From Streptosporangiaceae bacterium (lineage in GTDB: Bacteria > Actinomycetota > Actinomycetes > Streptosporangiales > Streptosporangiaceae), in contig JASIBJ010000086.1 in the NCBI GenBank assembly GCA_030045215.1, positions 1 through 11,488 on the forward strand: a DNA stretch of 11,488 bases, written 5' to 3'. The translations under genes and the position numbers were made by a program. Below, piece by piece: positions 1 to 6,014 of this stretch. Each line of letters starts with the position of its first letter. Positions within the stretch are counted from its first letter, which is position 1. The notes below the pieces were generated by a model, which searched no databases, was not told the DNA's origin, and worked only from the letters and a program-made list of their open reading frames with translations.

Positions 1-2
1 GG

Positions 3-521
3 CCAGTGCTGGGCATCTGCGGCGGGTATCAGATGCTGGCCGCCACCATCTCCGACGACGTGGAGTCAGGCGCGGGCCGGGTCTGCGGTCTCGGCCTGCT
101 GCCCGCCAGCGTGACCTTCGCGGAGGCCAAGAGGCTCGGCCGCCCGGCCGCGACCGCCTACGGCGTGCCGGTCGCCGGGTACGAGATCCACCACGGCGTT
201 GTGACCATTGACGGCATTGCCGGCCAGCCATTCCTGGACGGCTGCCGAAGCGGCACGGTGTGGGGAACCAGCTGGCACGCCACGCTCGAGAACGACGAAT
301 TCCGCCGGGCTTTCCTGACCGAGGTCGCGGAGCTGGCGGGGCGCGACTTCAAGGCGGCACCTGACACCTGTTTCGCTGAGCTTCGCAACAGCGAGCTCGA
401 GCGGCTGGCCGACCTGGTGGCCGAGCATCTCGACACGGCCGCGCTGGTAAGTCTCATTGAGGGCGGACCGCCGCCGGGGCTGCCGGTGCTGCCGCTCGCC
501 GGGCTCTCGCGATCGGGCTGA
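3..521 (+). CDS. cobQ: Cobyric acid synthase CobQ, C-terminal part (5' truncated by window edge)
   Basis: This is the glutamine amidotransferase (GATase_3) half of CobQ, which uses ATP and glutamine to amidate the b, d, e and g side chains of adenosylcobyrinic acid a,c-diamide in the cytoplasm. The reading frame is open from base 3, so the upstream part of the gene lies outside the window. The visible 172 residues begin right at the nucleophile motif GICGGYQML (catalytic Cys at bases 18-20). A GYEIHHG stretch follows, and then GTSWHATLENDEFRR, which holds the catalytic His in the position of the usual GTYLHG. The GICGGYQ form, rather than the motif of CobB, favours CobQ. The tail with LADLVAEHLDTAALVSLI is typical of the family end. 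A Pro/Gly-rich extension of about 20 residues follows. The stop lies 4 bases from the stop of the convergent MFS gene, so there is no room for a terminator between them. Other cobalamin genes (cobH, bluB-cobT) lie about 7 kb downstream. Confidence 0.95.
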   Translation, partial: PVLGICGGYQMLAATISDDVESGAGRVCGLGLLPASVTFAEAKRLGRPAATAYGVPVAGYEIHHGVVTIDGIAGQPFLDGCRSGTVWGTSWHATLENDEFRRAFLTEVAELAGRDFKAAPDTCFAELRNSELERLADLVAEHLDTAALVSLIEGGPPPGLPVLPLAGLSRSG

Positions 522-525
522 CAAC

Positions 526-1809
526 TCAGGCCGGGGCGGCAGCCTCCTGGGCCGCCTGGGTGGGCGGCTCGTCGCCGCGGGACCCGCTCAGCTTGGCGTT
601 CCGCAGCGCGGGAATCAGGGCGCCAAGCACGAGCGCGCCGGCCACGCAGGCCAGCCCGCCACTGACGACCGAGAAGTCGAGCCCGACGAACCGAGCCACG
701 GCTCCGGCCTCCACATTCCCCAGCGCCGGTGCGCCCGTGACCTGGGCGAGGTACAGGCTGCTCACCCGTCCGCGCAGGGGATCGGGCGTGTGAACCTGCA
801 GCAGGGCGTTTCGCAGGATCTCGGAGATGAGGTCGCCCATCCCGGCGAGCGCTAGGAAGGCGAGGGCGACGGGCAGGTTGTGGATGAGGCCGAACCCGGC
901 GATGGCCCCTCCCCAGATCATGCCGGCGCCGATCACTACGACGCCAGGCCGGCGCAGCCGGCCGGTCCAGCCGCTGGTCGCGGCGCCGATCATCGCGCCG
1001 AGGCCGGGCGCGGCGACCAGTAGGCCGTAGGTGTCGGGGCCGCCATGGAAATGCTGGCTGGCGAGTGCGGGGAACAAGGCGGACGGCATGCCGAACAGCA
1101 TCGCGTTGGTATCTACAAGCAGCATCCCGCCGACGACTCCGTTGCGTCGCACATACGTGAATCCGGCGGCAAGCGATCGCAAGCCGGGCCGCTCCGCCCG
1201 CGTCACCGGCGGGAGCGGCCGTACAGTCGAGAGCGCTACGGCGAAGATCGCCAGGCAGGCGGCGTCGATCGCGTAGCAGGTGGCCACGCCGGGACCGGCG
1301 ATCAACACTCCGGCCAGCGCGGGTCCTCCGAGCTGGCCAAGCTGGCTGGCGGTTGCGTTCAGCGCCGCCGCTGCCGCGAGCCGGTGCTCGCCAACTAGCG
1401 CGGGCGTTGCCGCGGTCGAGGCAGGCGAACTCAGGCCCGACAGCATGCCGATGCCGAATGTCAGCGCGTAGAGCGGCCACAGTTGCGGATGCGCGAGCAA
1501 GCTGTTGACCGTCAGCAACAGAGCAAGGGCGGCCTCAGGGAGCAGCGTTGTCATCAGCACGGTACGGCGGTCGTGCCGGTCGGCCAGCATCCCGCCTGCC
1601 AGCAGCCCGATGAACATGCCGACGCCGGCCGTAAGCGTGAGCAGGCCAACCGCGAGCGAGCTGTGCGTCAGCCCGTAGACCTGCCAGTTTGCTGACGTTG
1701 TGGCAACGGCGCTGCCGCCCATGGACACGAAGCGGCCAACGAACAGGCGCCGGTAGTCACGGCTATCGCGCAGCGGGGCGGTGTCAATCGCTATCTGCCC
1801 GATCCGCAT
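526..1809 (-). CDS. MFS exporter, EntS-like (MFS_3 type)
   Basis: This 427-residue protein is a major facilitator superfamily transporter of the inner membrane. Its length and about 12 hydrophobic segments are normal for the superfamily. The N-terminus (RDYRRLFVGRFVSMGGSAV, about residues 17-35) resembles the opening of the MFS_3/EntS group, which includes the enterobactin exporter. The loop between helices 2 and 3 carries motif A as GGMLADRHDRR at residues 72-82. The C-terminal 20 residues are polar and Ala/Glu-rich. Members of this group export siderophores, drugs or other small molecules; the substrate here cannot be told from sequence, and no siderophore genes are adjacent. The ATG at 1809 has no clear Shine-Dalgarno sequence, but TAACCT lies 7 bases upstream, as expected for a leaderless message. 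It is convergent with cobQ and downstream of the NTF2-like gene on the same strand, with a 164-base gap that argues for a separate transcript. Confidence 0.88.
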   Translation of the reverse strand: MRIGQIAIDTAPLRDSRDYRRLFVGRFVSMGGSAVATTSANWQVYGLTHSSLAVGLLTLTAGVGMFIGLLAGGMLADRHDRRTVLMTTLLPEAALALLLTVNSLLAHPQLWPLYALTFGIGMLSGLSSPASTAATPALVGEHRLAAAAALNATASQLGQLGGPALAGVLIAGPGVATCYAIDAACLAIFAVALSTVRPLPPVTRAERPGLRSLAAGFTYVRRNGVVGGMLLVDTNAMLFGMPSALFPALASQHFHGGPDTYGLLVAAPGLGAMIGAATSGWTGRLRRPGVVVIGAGMIWGGAIAGFGLIHNLPVALAFLALAGMGDLISEILRNALLQVHTPDPLRGRVSSLYLAQVTGAPALGNVEAGAVARFVGLDFSVVSGGLACVAGALVLGALIPALRNAKLSGSRGDEPPTQAAQEAAAPA

Positions 1810-1810
1810 G

Positions 1811-1835
1811 GCAGGCAGGTTACCGGCTAGCCTGC
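1811..1835 (-). promoter_or_regulatory. Candidate leaderless promoter and operator-like inverted repeat of the MFS gene
   Basis: On the minus strand the hexamer TAACCT (bases 1822-1817) fits the actinobacterial -10 pattern TANNNT and ends 7 bases before the ATG. That places transcription initiation at or next to the start codon. No good -35 element is visible at the right distance. The same stretch is enclosed by a perfect 6-bp inverted repeat, GCAGGC (1811-1816) and GCCTGC (1830-1835), with a smaller GGTTACC dyad inside. A repressor dimer could bind here, but the arms are short and GC-rich, so chance is possible. Confidence 0.3.
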
Positions 1836-1973
1836 GGCCACCGGCTGCGGCAGGGTGCGGCGAAGATCACAGTACGCAGAGCGGCTGGTCCGGGGCACCA
1901 GCGCACTGTGCCGCCTCCAGATCCGGAGCGGTGAAACGGAAGAGCCCGGTTGGCTGCCTCTCCATGAGTGGCT

Positions 1974-2387
1974 TCAGGCCTCCGTTATCCGGACGCTGTC
2001 GAGCTCCCAGAATGCGCGCAGCGCCGTGAGCTTGCCCTCGTCATTGCAGCGGTAGGTGTAGACGCCATTGACGACCGCGACGTGCCGCCCGCCCGGCAGC
2101 ACGGTGCGGATCAGGCCGACGTCGGCGACTTCGTTCCCGCAGAGATAGGAGTGCTCGATCTCGAACGTGATCTGCTCGTTTGGCGCGATCACGCTGTCAT
2201 AGAACGTCGCGATCGCGTCCGGTCCGCGATGGCCGTGGCCGGCCGGATCAAAGGGAGACGGGCCGATCGGGTCCTGGATGACGGCGTCGGCCGCCCACAG
2301 GCTCAGCCACTCGGCTCTGTCCTTCACCTTGACGGCCGCCTGAGAGCGACGGGCCAGTTCGCGTGCAGTGATCCTCTGGTCGGGCAT
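1974..2387 (-). CDS. NTF2/SnoaL-like (ketosteroid isomerase-fold) protein
   Basis: This is a 137-residue single-domain protein with the length and pattern of the SnoaL/NTF2-like cone-fold superfamily. It has an N-terminal helix pair (residues 6-30) ending in WLSLWAADAVIQDPIGPSP (27-45), then GHRGPDAIATFYD (52-64) and the C-terminal strands HVAVVNGVYTY and ALRAFWELDSV. The D-A-V-I-Q-D-P segment followed by G-x-x-A-I-x-x-F-Y is typical of the family, whose members include steroid delta-isomerases, polyketide cyclases and many proteins of unknown activity. A perfect GGAGGAG (2403-2397) lies 9 bases upstream of the ATG and fixes the start. A KstR-like palindrome sits 57 bases upstream of the start, which suggests control with steroid or sterol catabolism. 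The product could therefore act on a steroid intermediate, but this is inference from the operator and fold. There is no signal peptide; it is expected to be cytoplasmic. Confidence 0.82.
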   Translation of the reverse strand: MPDQRITARELARRSQAAVKVKDRAEWLSLWAADAVIQDPIGPSPFDPAGHGHRGPDAIATFYDSVIAPNEQITFEIEHSYLCGNEVADVGLIRTVLPGGRHVAVVNGVYTYRCNDEGKLTALRAFWELDSVRITEA

Positions 2388-2444
2388 GGCGCGCTTCTCC
2401 TCCGGTCAGCCGCCCGTGCATCGTGTAATGCCGCCGGGCCAAAA

Positions 2445-2460
2445 CTAGAACAGGTTCTAG
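2445..2460. promoter_or_regulatory. KstR-type operator palindrome
   Basis: The sequence CTAGAACAGGTTCTAG is a 16-bp dyad with 7-bp perfect arms around AG. Its inner 14 bases (2446-2459) match the KstR consensus TNNAACNNGTTNNA at every fixed position. KstR is the TetR-family repressor of cholesterol catabolism in mycobacteria and rhodococci. The site is 57 bases from the ATG of the NTF2-like gene and 314 bases from the divergent integration host factor gene, so the former is the likely target. KstR itself is not in the window. Confidence 0.7.
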
Positions 2461-2660
2461 CCGAAATTCAACCATCGCCCAGCCACAGGGCAGCAGCCTC
2501 GGCGTCGCGCCGGCCCACTCCCGCGCACTCCGGCCCGCGCCGACTGCGCGCGTCGGCTGCGCCCGAATCATGGATCACGGGCCTCCCATGCCGAGCGGTA
2601 CTACGGAATGGTGCTGTTTCAACATATGCGCGGTTATGTATGGCGCGGGCGGGCGGCGTC

Positions 2661-2730
2661 GCGCTGACCTGCAAAGAATTCTCCGCACAGAGCGCTGACC
2701 TCGACACGACCGCCGTTACCGCGCTGGACA
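2661..2730 (+). repeat. Three phased GCGCTG-type direct repeats upstream of the IHF gene
   Basis: GCGCTGACCT occurs exactly at 2661-2670 and 2692-2701, and a degenerate copy, GCGCTGGACA, lies at 2721-2730. The start-to-start spacings are 31 and 29 bases, close to three turns of B-DNA, so all copies would face the same side of the helix. The last copy ends 44 bases before the ATG of the integration host factor gene. They may be regulator sites, but GCGCTG alone is common in high-GC DNA. Confidence 0.4.
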
Positions 2731-2774
2731 TTGGGTATGTGGGACAGTTGATCGACTTCAACTGAAGGAGTGAC

Positions 2775-3083
2775 ATGGCTCTGCCAACACTGACCCCGGA
2801 GCAGCGCGCCGAGGCGCTGGCCAAAGCCCAGGCCGCGCGCAAGGAGCGCAGCGAGCTTCTCGCCAAGGTGAAAGCCGGGAAAGTCACCATTGCCCAGCTG
2901 CTCGACCGCAAGGACGACGTAGCCAAGAAAACGAAGGTTGCCCAGGTGATCAAGGCGCTTCCTGGCTACGGGCCGGCGAAGGCCGCAGCAGTCATGGAGG
3001 AAGCAGGCATCGACGACAACCGGCGCGTCGGCGGCCTGGGGGACCAGCAGCGCCGCAAGCTGCTTGACGCCGTCGCCGGCTGA
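2775..3083 (+). CDS. Integration host factor, actinobacterial (mIHF/sIHF) type
   Basis: This 102-residue basic nucleoid-associated protein matches the mycobacterial/Streptomyces IHF family, which is unrelated to E. coli IHF; family members bend DNA and affect supercoiling and phage integration. The opening MALPTLTPEQRAEAL is nearly diagnostic. A long charged N-terminal helix (residues 9-36) follows. The DNA-binding helix-two-turn-helix part starts at about residue 62 with ALPGYGPAKAAAVMEEAGI and ends in RRVGGLGDQQRRKLLDAV. Length agrees with the family (about 100-107 residues). The start is fixed by GAAGGAG (2764-2770), with a rather short 4-base spacer to ATG. The canonical family gene normally lies beside gmk (guanylate kinase); here its neighbours are unrelated, so this may be a paralogue. 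Three phased direct repeats lie upstream. The protein lacks any fused domain. Confidence 0.93.
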   Translation: MALPTLTPEQRAEALAKAQAARKERSELLAKVKAGKVTIAQLLDRKDDVAKKTKVAQVIKALPGYGPAKAAAVMEEAGIDDNRRVGGLGDQQRRKLLDAVAG

Positions 3084-3243
3084 CCTGACTTGGGGGCGGG
3101 CAGGCTCAGGCTGGCCGCTTCCTTATTACCTGACCGCATGACCGCTGCGCGGCTTGATGCCCCGCGCGGGCGTGGGTGCACGACGCGTGCTTCACATAGT
3201 TCGCCGTGACACCTTCTACGTTCGATGCGGTTTGGTACCCGGT

Positions 3244-3273
3244 TTGACCCGATACGCTCCGGGCACTTACAGG
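3244..3273 (+). promoter_or_regulatory. Candidate sigma-70-type promoter for the deaminase gene
   Basis: TTGACC (3244-3249) is a good -35 match. TACAGG (3268-3273), 18 bases downstream, is a weak -10 element. Initiation near 3280 would give a leader of about 60 bases that contains the inverted repeat at 3321-3369. The call rests mainly on the -35 element. Confidence 0.35.
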
Positions 3274-3320
3274 ATCTGGTGCCAGGCGGAAGAACTCGGA
3301 GGATGCGGACCACGGCCAGC

Positions 3321-3369
3321 AGGCCGATGGGCACGAGGTCGTCGTGGACAGCCTGGTGCCCATCGGCCT
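3321..3369 (+). repeat. Long inverted repeat enclosing the probable start codon of the deaminase gene
   Basis: AGGCCGATGGGCAC (3321-3334) is perfectly complementary to GTGCCCATCGGCCT (3356-3369). After a single G/G mismatch the pairing continues with AGG/CCT, leaving a 13-14 base loop. In RNA this hairpin would place the likely GTG start (3344-3346) in the loop and its weak GAGG ribosome site (3335-3338) in the stem. It is followed by TTT and later TTTT rather than a true U-tract. It may act as a translational switch or attenuator, or as a protein-binding site in DNA. Confidence 0.75.
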
Positions 3370-4039
3370 TTTGGCTCGTTTTGGCCGTCGGCCGTCTATC
3401 GTTGCCAGCGTGCTGGCCGACCTGTCCGGACCCGAGCAGGCATGTCTTGAGCTTGCGTGGCAGGCCTTGCTGGCTGGCACCATCCCGATCGGGGCTGTGG
3501 TGGCGGACGCCGACGGTGCCGTCATCCGGTCGGGCCGCAATGCCGTGTACGGCCACGGCGAGCCGCCCCTGATCTCGGGCAGCCTGCTCGCGCATGCGGA
3601 GATCAACGCCCTACTCGGCCTGCCGGTGAGTGGGAGCTATCCCGAATGTCGCCTCGTTACGTCGTTGGAACCATGCCAGATGTGTACCGGCGCTTTGCGG
3701 ATGGCGACGGTGGGAGCGCTGACGTACCTGGGCGCCGATCCGGTAAACGGCACCGCCTGGGTCCTGGAATCCGCCCGATACGTAGGCCACCGGCCAATTG
3801 AGGTGACCGGACCGTGCGCGGACGAGACCGGGCGGCTCGCGTCCGGGCTGGCGGTCGCCTACCACCTGCGGCATCGGCCTGACGGCCGGTACGTCGCGGC
3901 CTACCGGAAGGTCAGTCCTGGCCTGCTGGCCGTCGGCGCGGCCTTGATTGAGGCGGGCATGTTCGAGCTTGCCGCAGAGCGGCAACCCTGGCCCCAGGCG
4001 GCGCCCGCGTTGCTGGCTGCCGTCCAGCAGACGGTCTAG
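3344..4039 (+). CDS. Zinc-dependent nucleoside/CMP-dCMP-type deaminase
   Basis: This 231-residue protein belongs to the cytidine deaminase-like superfamily. The zinc site is complete: HAE at residues 84-86 (His ligand and catalytic Glu) and EPCQMC at 109-114 (two Cys ligands). The core opens with EQACLELAWQALLAGTIPIGAVV (31-53), as in the TadA/guanine deaminase/CMP deaminase branch, and ends near residue 160. The remaining 70 residues form an extra C-terminal region with no motif I recognise. The substrate is uncertain; housekeeping TadA is usually shorter, so a free base or nucleoside is more likely. The start is uncertain: GTG 3344 has a weak GAGG 5 bases upstream but lies in the loop of a strong hairpin. 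In-frame alternatives are GTG 3356, TTG 3371 and GTG 3410, all before the core domain. An in-frame stop at 3245 bounds the options. It stands between an IHF gene and a serine hydroxymethyltransferase gene and has its own candidate promoter and terminator. Confidence 0.85.
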   Translation: MDSLVPIGLLARFGRRPSIVASVLADLSGPEQACLELAWQALLAGTIPIGAVVADADGAVIRSGRNAVYGHGEPPLISGSLLAHAEINALLGLPVSGSYPECRLVTSLEPCQMCTGALRMATVGALTYLGADPVNGTAWVLESARYVGHRPIEVTGPCADETGRLASGLAVAYHLRHRPDGRYVAAYRKVSPGLLAVGAALIEAGMFELAAERQPWPQAAPALLAAVQQTV

Positions 4040-4041
4040 CC

Positions 4042-4077
4042 GCCCGCGATCGGCGGGCAATGCGCCGCTCAGAGCGG
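4042..4077 (+). terminator. Tandem GC-rich hairpins after the deaminase gene
   Basis: Two stem-loops begin 3 bases past the stop codon. The first is GCCCGC/GCGGGC (4042-4047 with 4053-4058, 5-base loop). The second is CCGCT/AGCGG (4065-4069 with 4073-4077, 3-base loop). There is no U-tract, which is common for actinobacterial terminators. They may also protect the 3' end of the message. Confidence 0.4.
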
Positions 4078-4212
4078 ACGCCGACGCTGCGCGGCTTGAG
4101 GTGGACACCGGCGGGCTGGGCATGATGAGGGGAACGCGAGGCATCGCGCTGCCGGCACCGTGGCCCGGCCGCGATCACCGTCGGAACCGCCTGCATGCCG
4201 AGGGAGCTAGCC

Positions 4213-5484
4213 ATGCACCAGCCACCCATCCCGCACGTGGCAGGCTCCGATCCCGACATCGCCGAGCTCATCCAGGCCGAGGCACGCCGCCAGTTCGAGA
4301 AGATCAGGCTCATCGCGTCGGAGAACTACGCGTCCGTCGCCGTGCTGGAGGCCAGCGGATCGGTGCTGACCAACAAGTACTCAGAGGGCTATCCAGGGCG
4401 GCGCTATTACGAAGGACAGCAGTGTGTCGACCCCATCGAGCGGCTGGCGATTGAGCGAGCCGAGCGGCTGTTCGGCGTAGACCACGCAAACGTCCAGCCC
4501 TACTCGGGGTCGCCCGCGAACCTCGCTATCTACCTGGCCTTCATGCAGCCAGGCGACACGGTGATGGGCATGTCGCTGCCAATGGGCGGGCACCTCACGC
4601 ACGGCTGGTCAGTCTCGGTGACCGGCAAATGGTTCAACCCGGTCCGCTATGGCGTGCGGGCCGACACCGGCCGGGTAGACCACGACGAGGTACGAGACCT
4701 GGCCAGGCGCGAGCGACCGAAGGTCATCTTCTGCGGCGGCACCGCGATCCCGCGGACCATCGACTTCCCCGCCTTTGCCAGCATCGCGCGCGAAGTCGGC
4801 GCAATCCTGGTGGCTGACATCGCCCACATCGCGGGCCTAATCGCGGGCGGGGCGCATCCATCCCCGGTCGGGTACGCAGATGTCATCACGACGACGACTC
4901 ACAAGACGCTGCGCGGCCCTCGCGGTGCGATGATCATGTCTACGGCTGAACACGCGGCCGCAGTGGACAGGGCCGTGTTTCCCGGCTTGCAAGGCGGTCC
5001 GCACGACCACACCACGGCGGCGATCGCGGTCGCGCTGCGCGAAGCCGCGCAGCCGTCGTTCAGCACGTACGCGCACCAGGTGGTCGCAAACGCGAGGGCG
5101 CTGGCTGACGGACTGCTCGCCCGTGGCTACAGCCTGGTCTCCGGAGGCACGGACAATCACCTGATGCTGGTGGACCTGACCGAGCAGGGCATCGGTGGCA
5201 AGCCGGCCGCCCAGGCCCTCGATCGCGCCGGCATCGAGCTCAACTACAACACGATCCCGTTCGATCCCCGCAAGCCGTTCGACCCGTCCGGGCTGCGGAT
5301 CGGCACGCCGGCGATTACCACGAGAGGCCTGACTGAGCGGCACATGGGGCAGGTTGCGGTCTGGATCGACGAAGCGATCACCGCCGCCGCAAAGCAGGAC
5401 GCCGACGCGCTCGATCGCATAGCCGCGGACGTGCGTGAGCTGCTCACCGGATTCCCGATGCCCGGCTGGGCCAGGCCTGCCTGA
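4213..5484 (+). CDS. glyA: Serine hydroxymethyltransferase (divergent paralogue)
   Basis: This 423-residue, fold-type I PLP enzyme interconverts serine plus tetrahydrofolate with glycine plus 5,10-methylenetetrahydrofolate. It shows the family signature LIASENYAS (residues 33-41), NKYSEGYPGRRYY with the active-site Glu58, Tyr65 and Tyr66, GGHLTHG (125-131), ADIAHIAGL with the PLP-binding Asp201 and His204, TTTTHKTLRGPRG with the Schiff-base Lys231, and LRIGTPAIT near the C-terminus. It differs from housekeeping bacterial GlyA at some pocket positions: SGSPAN in place of SGSQAN/SGAQAN, LPMGGH in place of LAHGGH, and GTAIPR in place of the usual SAY segment. It may thus be a second SHMT with altered substrate preference. 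ATG 4213 is chosen because AGGGAG (4201-4206) lies 6 bases upstream; an in-frame ATG at 4195 lacks such a site. A small hairpin, CGCGA/TCGCG (4135-4148), lies in the leader, but I recognise no riboswitch. Confidence 0.93.
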   Translation: MHQPPIPHVAGSDPDIAELIQAEARRQFEKIRLIASENYASVAVLEASGSVLTNKYSEGYPGRRYYEGQQCVDPIERLAIERAERLFGVDHANVQPYSGSPANLAIYLAFMQPGDTVMGMSLPMGGHLTHGWSVSVTGKWFNPVRYGVRADTGRVDHDEVRDLARRERPKVIFCGGTAIPRTIDFPAFASIAREVGAILVADIAHIAGLIAGGAHPSPVGYADVITTTTHKTLRGPRGAMIMSTAEHAAAVDRAVFPGLQGGPHDHTTAAIAVALREAAQPSFSTYAHQVVANARALADGLLARGYSLVSGGTDNHLMLVDLTEQGIGGKPAAQALDRAGIELNYNTIPFDPRKPFDPSGLRIGTPAITTRGLTERHMGQVAVWIDEAITAAAKQDADALDRIAADVRELLTGFPMPGWARPA

Positions 5485-5514
5485 GTGCCGAGGCGGTGAT
5501 CATCCGCCAGGCAG
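5477..5514 (+). terminator. Nested hairpin overlapping the glyA stop codon
   Basis: CTGCCT (5477-5482) pairs with AGGCAG (5509-5514). Inside it GGCGG (5492-5496) pairs with CCGCC (5504-5508), stacked directly on the outer arm on the right side and separated by a 9-base bulge on the left. The outer left arm includes the last codon and the first base of the stop codon. There is no U-tract. It separates glyA from the following SOS-type promoter region. Confidence 0.5.
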
Positions 5515-5546
5515 TGCGATCCGGCGGGCTTGCCGCCGTGTCTAAA

Positions 5547-5560
5547 CGAATGTATGTTCG
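5547..5560. promoter_or_regulatory. LexA (SOS) box-like site
   Basis: CGAATGTATGTTCG matches the Gram-positive/mycobacterial LexA consensus CGAAC-N4-GTTCG at 9 of the 10 fixed bases; the fifth base is T instead of C. The base after it is A, as in the extended consensus TCGAAC-N4-GTTCGA. It lies 77 bases upstream of the ATG of the DUF6504-like gene, a position suited to promoter control. Confidence 0.6.
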
Positions 5561-5637
5561 AGTGTAGAGAAGCTGCCTGTCTTCCCCTGGGCAGCGGCCG
5601 GCAGCGGGCCGGCACCGCCGCCAGGGAGATCAGCACA

Positions 5638-5904
5638 ATGCGCAGCACCCGCGGAGAGCCCGTCGAGGTTTGGCTCCGCCACGGCCGTCCCGCCAGGTTC
5701 GTTTGGCGCGGCCGCCTGTACACCGTCTTGTTCGTCCTCGACCGGCGCCCCGGCCCGCCGCCGCCTCCGGACCAGCCGGATCCGGACGCTCCGCGCCTGG
5801 AATTCTGGGTCGTGGAAGCGACCGCCCAGCCCGCCGTCGCGGCGACGAGGTACGAGCTATGCCATGACCTGGGCACCGGTCGGTGGACGCTGTCCCGATC
5901 GTGA
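5638..5904 (+). CDS. Small DUF6504-like protein, probably SOS-regulated
   Basis: This is a small protein of 88 residues. It opens with RGEPVEVWLRHGRPARFVWR (residues 5-24), followed by a GRLYTVLFVLDRR strand pair, a Pro/Asp-rich loop (38-52), then EFWVVEA (55-61) and RYELCHDLGTGRWTL (71-85). From memory this order (GEPV, PARFxWRGRxY, a linker, EFWxVEA, YELCxD, GRW) is that of the DUF6504 family, often found next to the imuB/dnaE2 translesion mutagenesis genes in actinobacteria. Its function is unknown. The LexA-like box upstream agrees with membership in the DNA damage response. No imuA', imuB or dnaE2 gene is present here, so this copy stands alone. ATG 5638 is preferred because AGGGAG (5623-5628) lies 9 bases upstream; an upstream TTG at 5530 would place the LexA box inside the gene. 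It is cytoplasmic with no membrane segment. Family assignment has not been checked against a database. Confidence 0.72.
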   Translation: MRSTRGEPVEVWLRHGRPARFVWRGRLYTVLFVLDRRPGPPPPPDQPDPDAPRLEFWVVEATAQPAVAATRYELCHDLGTGRWTLSRS

Positions 5905-5935
5905 TTCTTGCGAGTCAAGCGGCATCGTCGGCGCG

Positions 5936-5960
5936 TCACCGGGCTGGCAGCCTCCGGTGA
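5936..5960 (+). terminator. Terminator-like hairpin after the DUF6504-like gene
   Basis: TCACCGG (5936-5942) and CCGGTGA (5954-5960) form a perfect 7-bp stem, with an inner GCT/AGC pairing beyond a small internal bulge. It begins 31 bases past the stop codon and is not followed by a U-tract. Confidence 0.4.
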
Positions 5961-6014
5961 GTCCCGGCGGCCGGGTCCGATGAGTAATGCGGCGGCCGGC
6001 AGCAGACAAACCCG

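Larger units (their letters stand above)
2388..2774. other. 387-base divergent intergenic region
   Basis: This gap separates the divergent NTF2-like and integration host factor genes. It holds the Shine-Dalgarno sequence of the former, the KstR-like palindrome, a locally AT-richer patch around 2595-2645 that may contain promoter elements, and phased GCGCTGAC repeats near the right side. The plus-strand frame open through it is low-complexity Arg/Ala/Ser-rich and resembles no protein family, so I do not call a gene here. Confidence 0.6.

Noticed and set aside
158..1480. A 440-codon minus-strand frame overlapping cobQ and the MFS gene
   Set aside because: Arg/Ala-rich with no recognisable domain, and it conflicts with two well supported genes.
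1968..2765. A 265-codon plus-strand frame opposite the NTF2-like gene and across the intergenic region
   Set aside because: Low-complexity composition, no ribosome binding site, and antisense to a gene with a strong Shine-Dalgarno sequence.
4040..4212. Possible glycine or tetrahydrofolate riboswitch in the glyA leader
   Set aside because: Only a 5-bp hairpin (4135-4148) is clear; the conserved motifs I know for those riboswitches are not visible.
4195..4212. Upstream in-frame ATG 4195 as the glyA start
   Set aside because: It has no ribosome site at proper spacing, whereas ATG 4213 has AGGGAG 6 bases upstream and gives the usual N-terminus.
5530..5637. TTG start at 5530 for the DUF6504-like gene
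   Set aside because: The added 36 residues are Cys-rich and atypical, and it would place the LexA-like box inside the gene; ATG 5638 has a good ribosome site.
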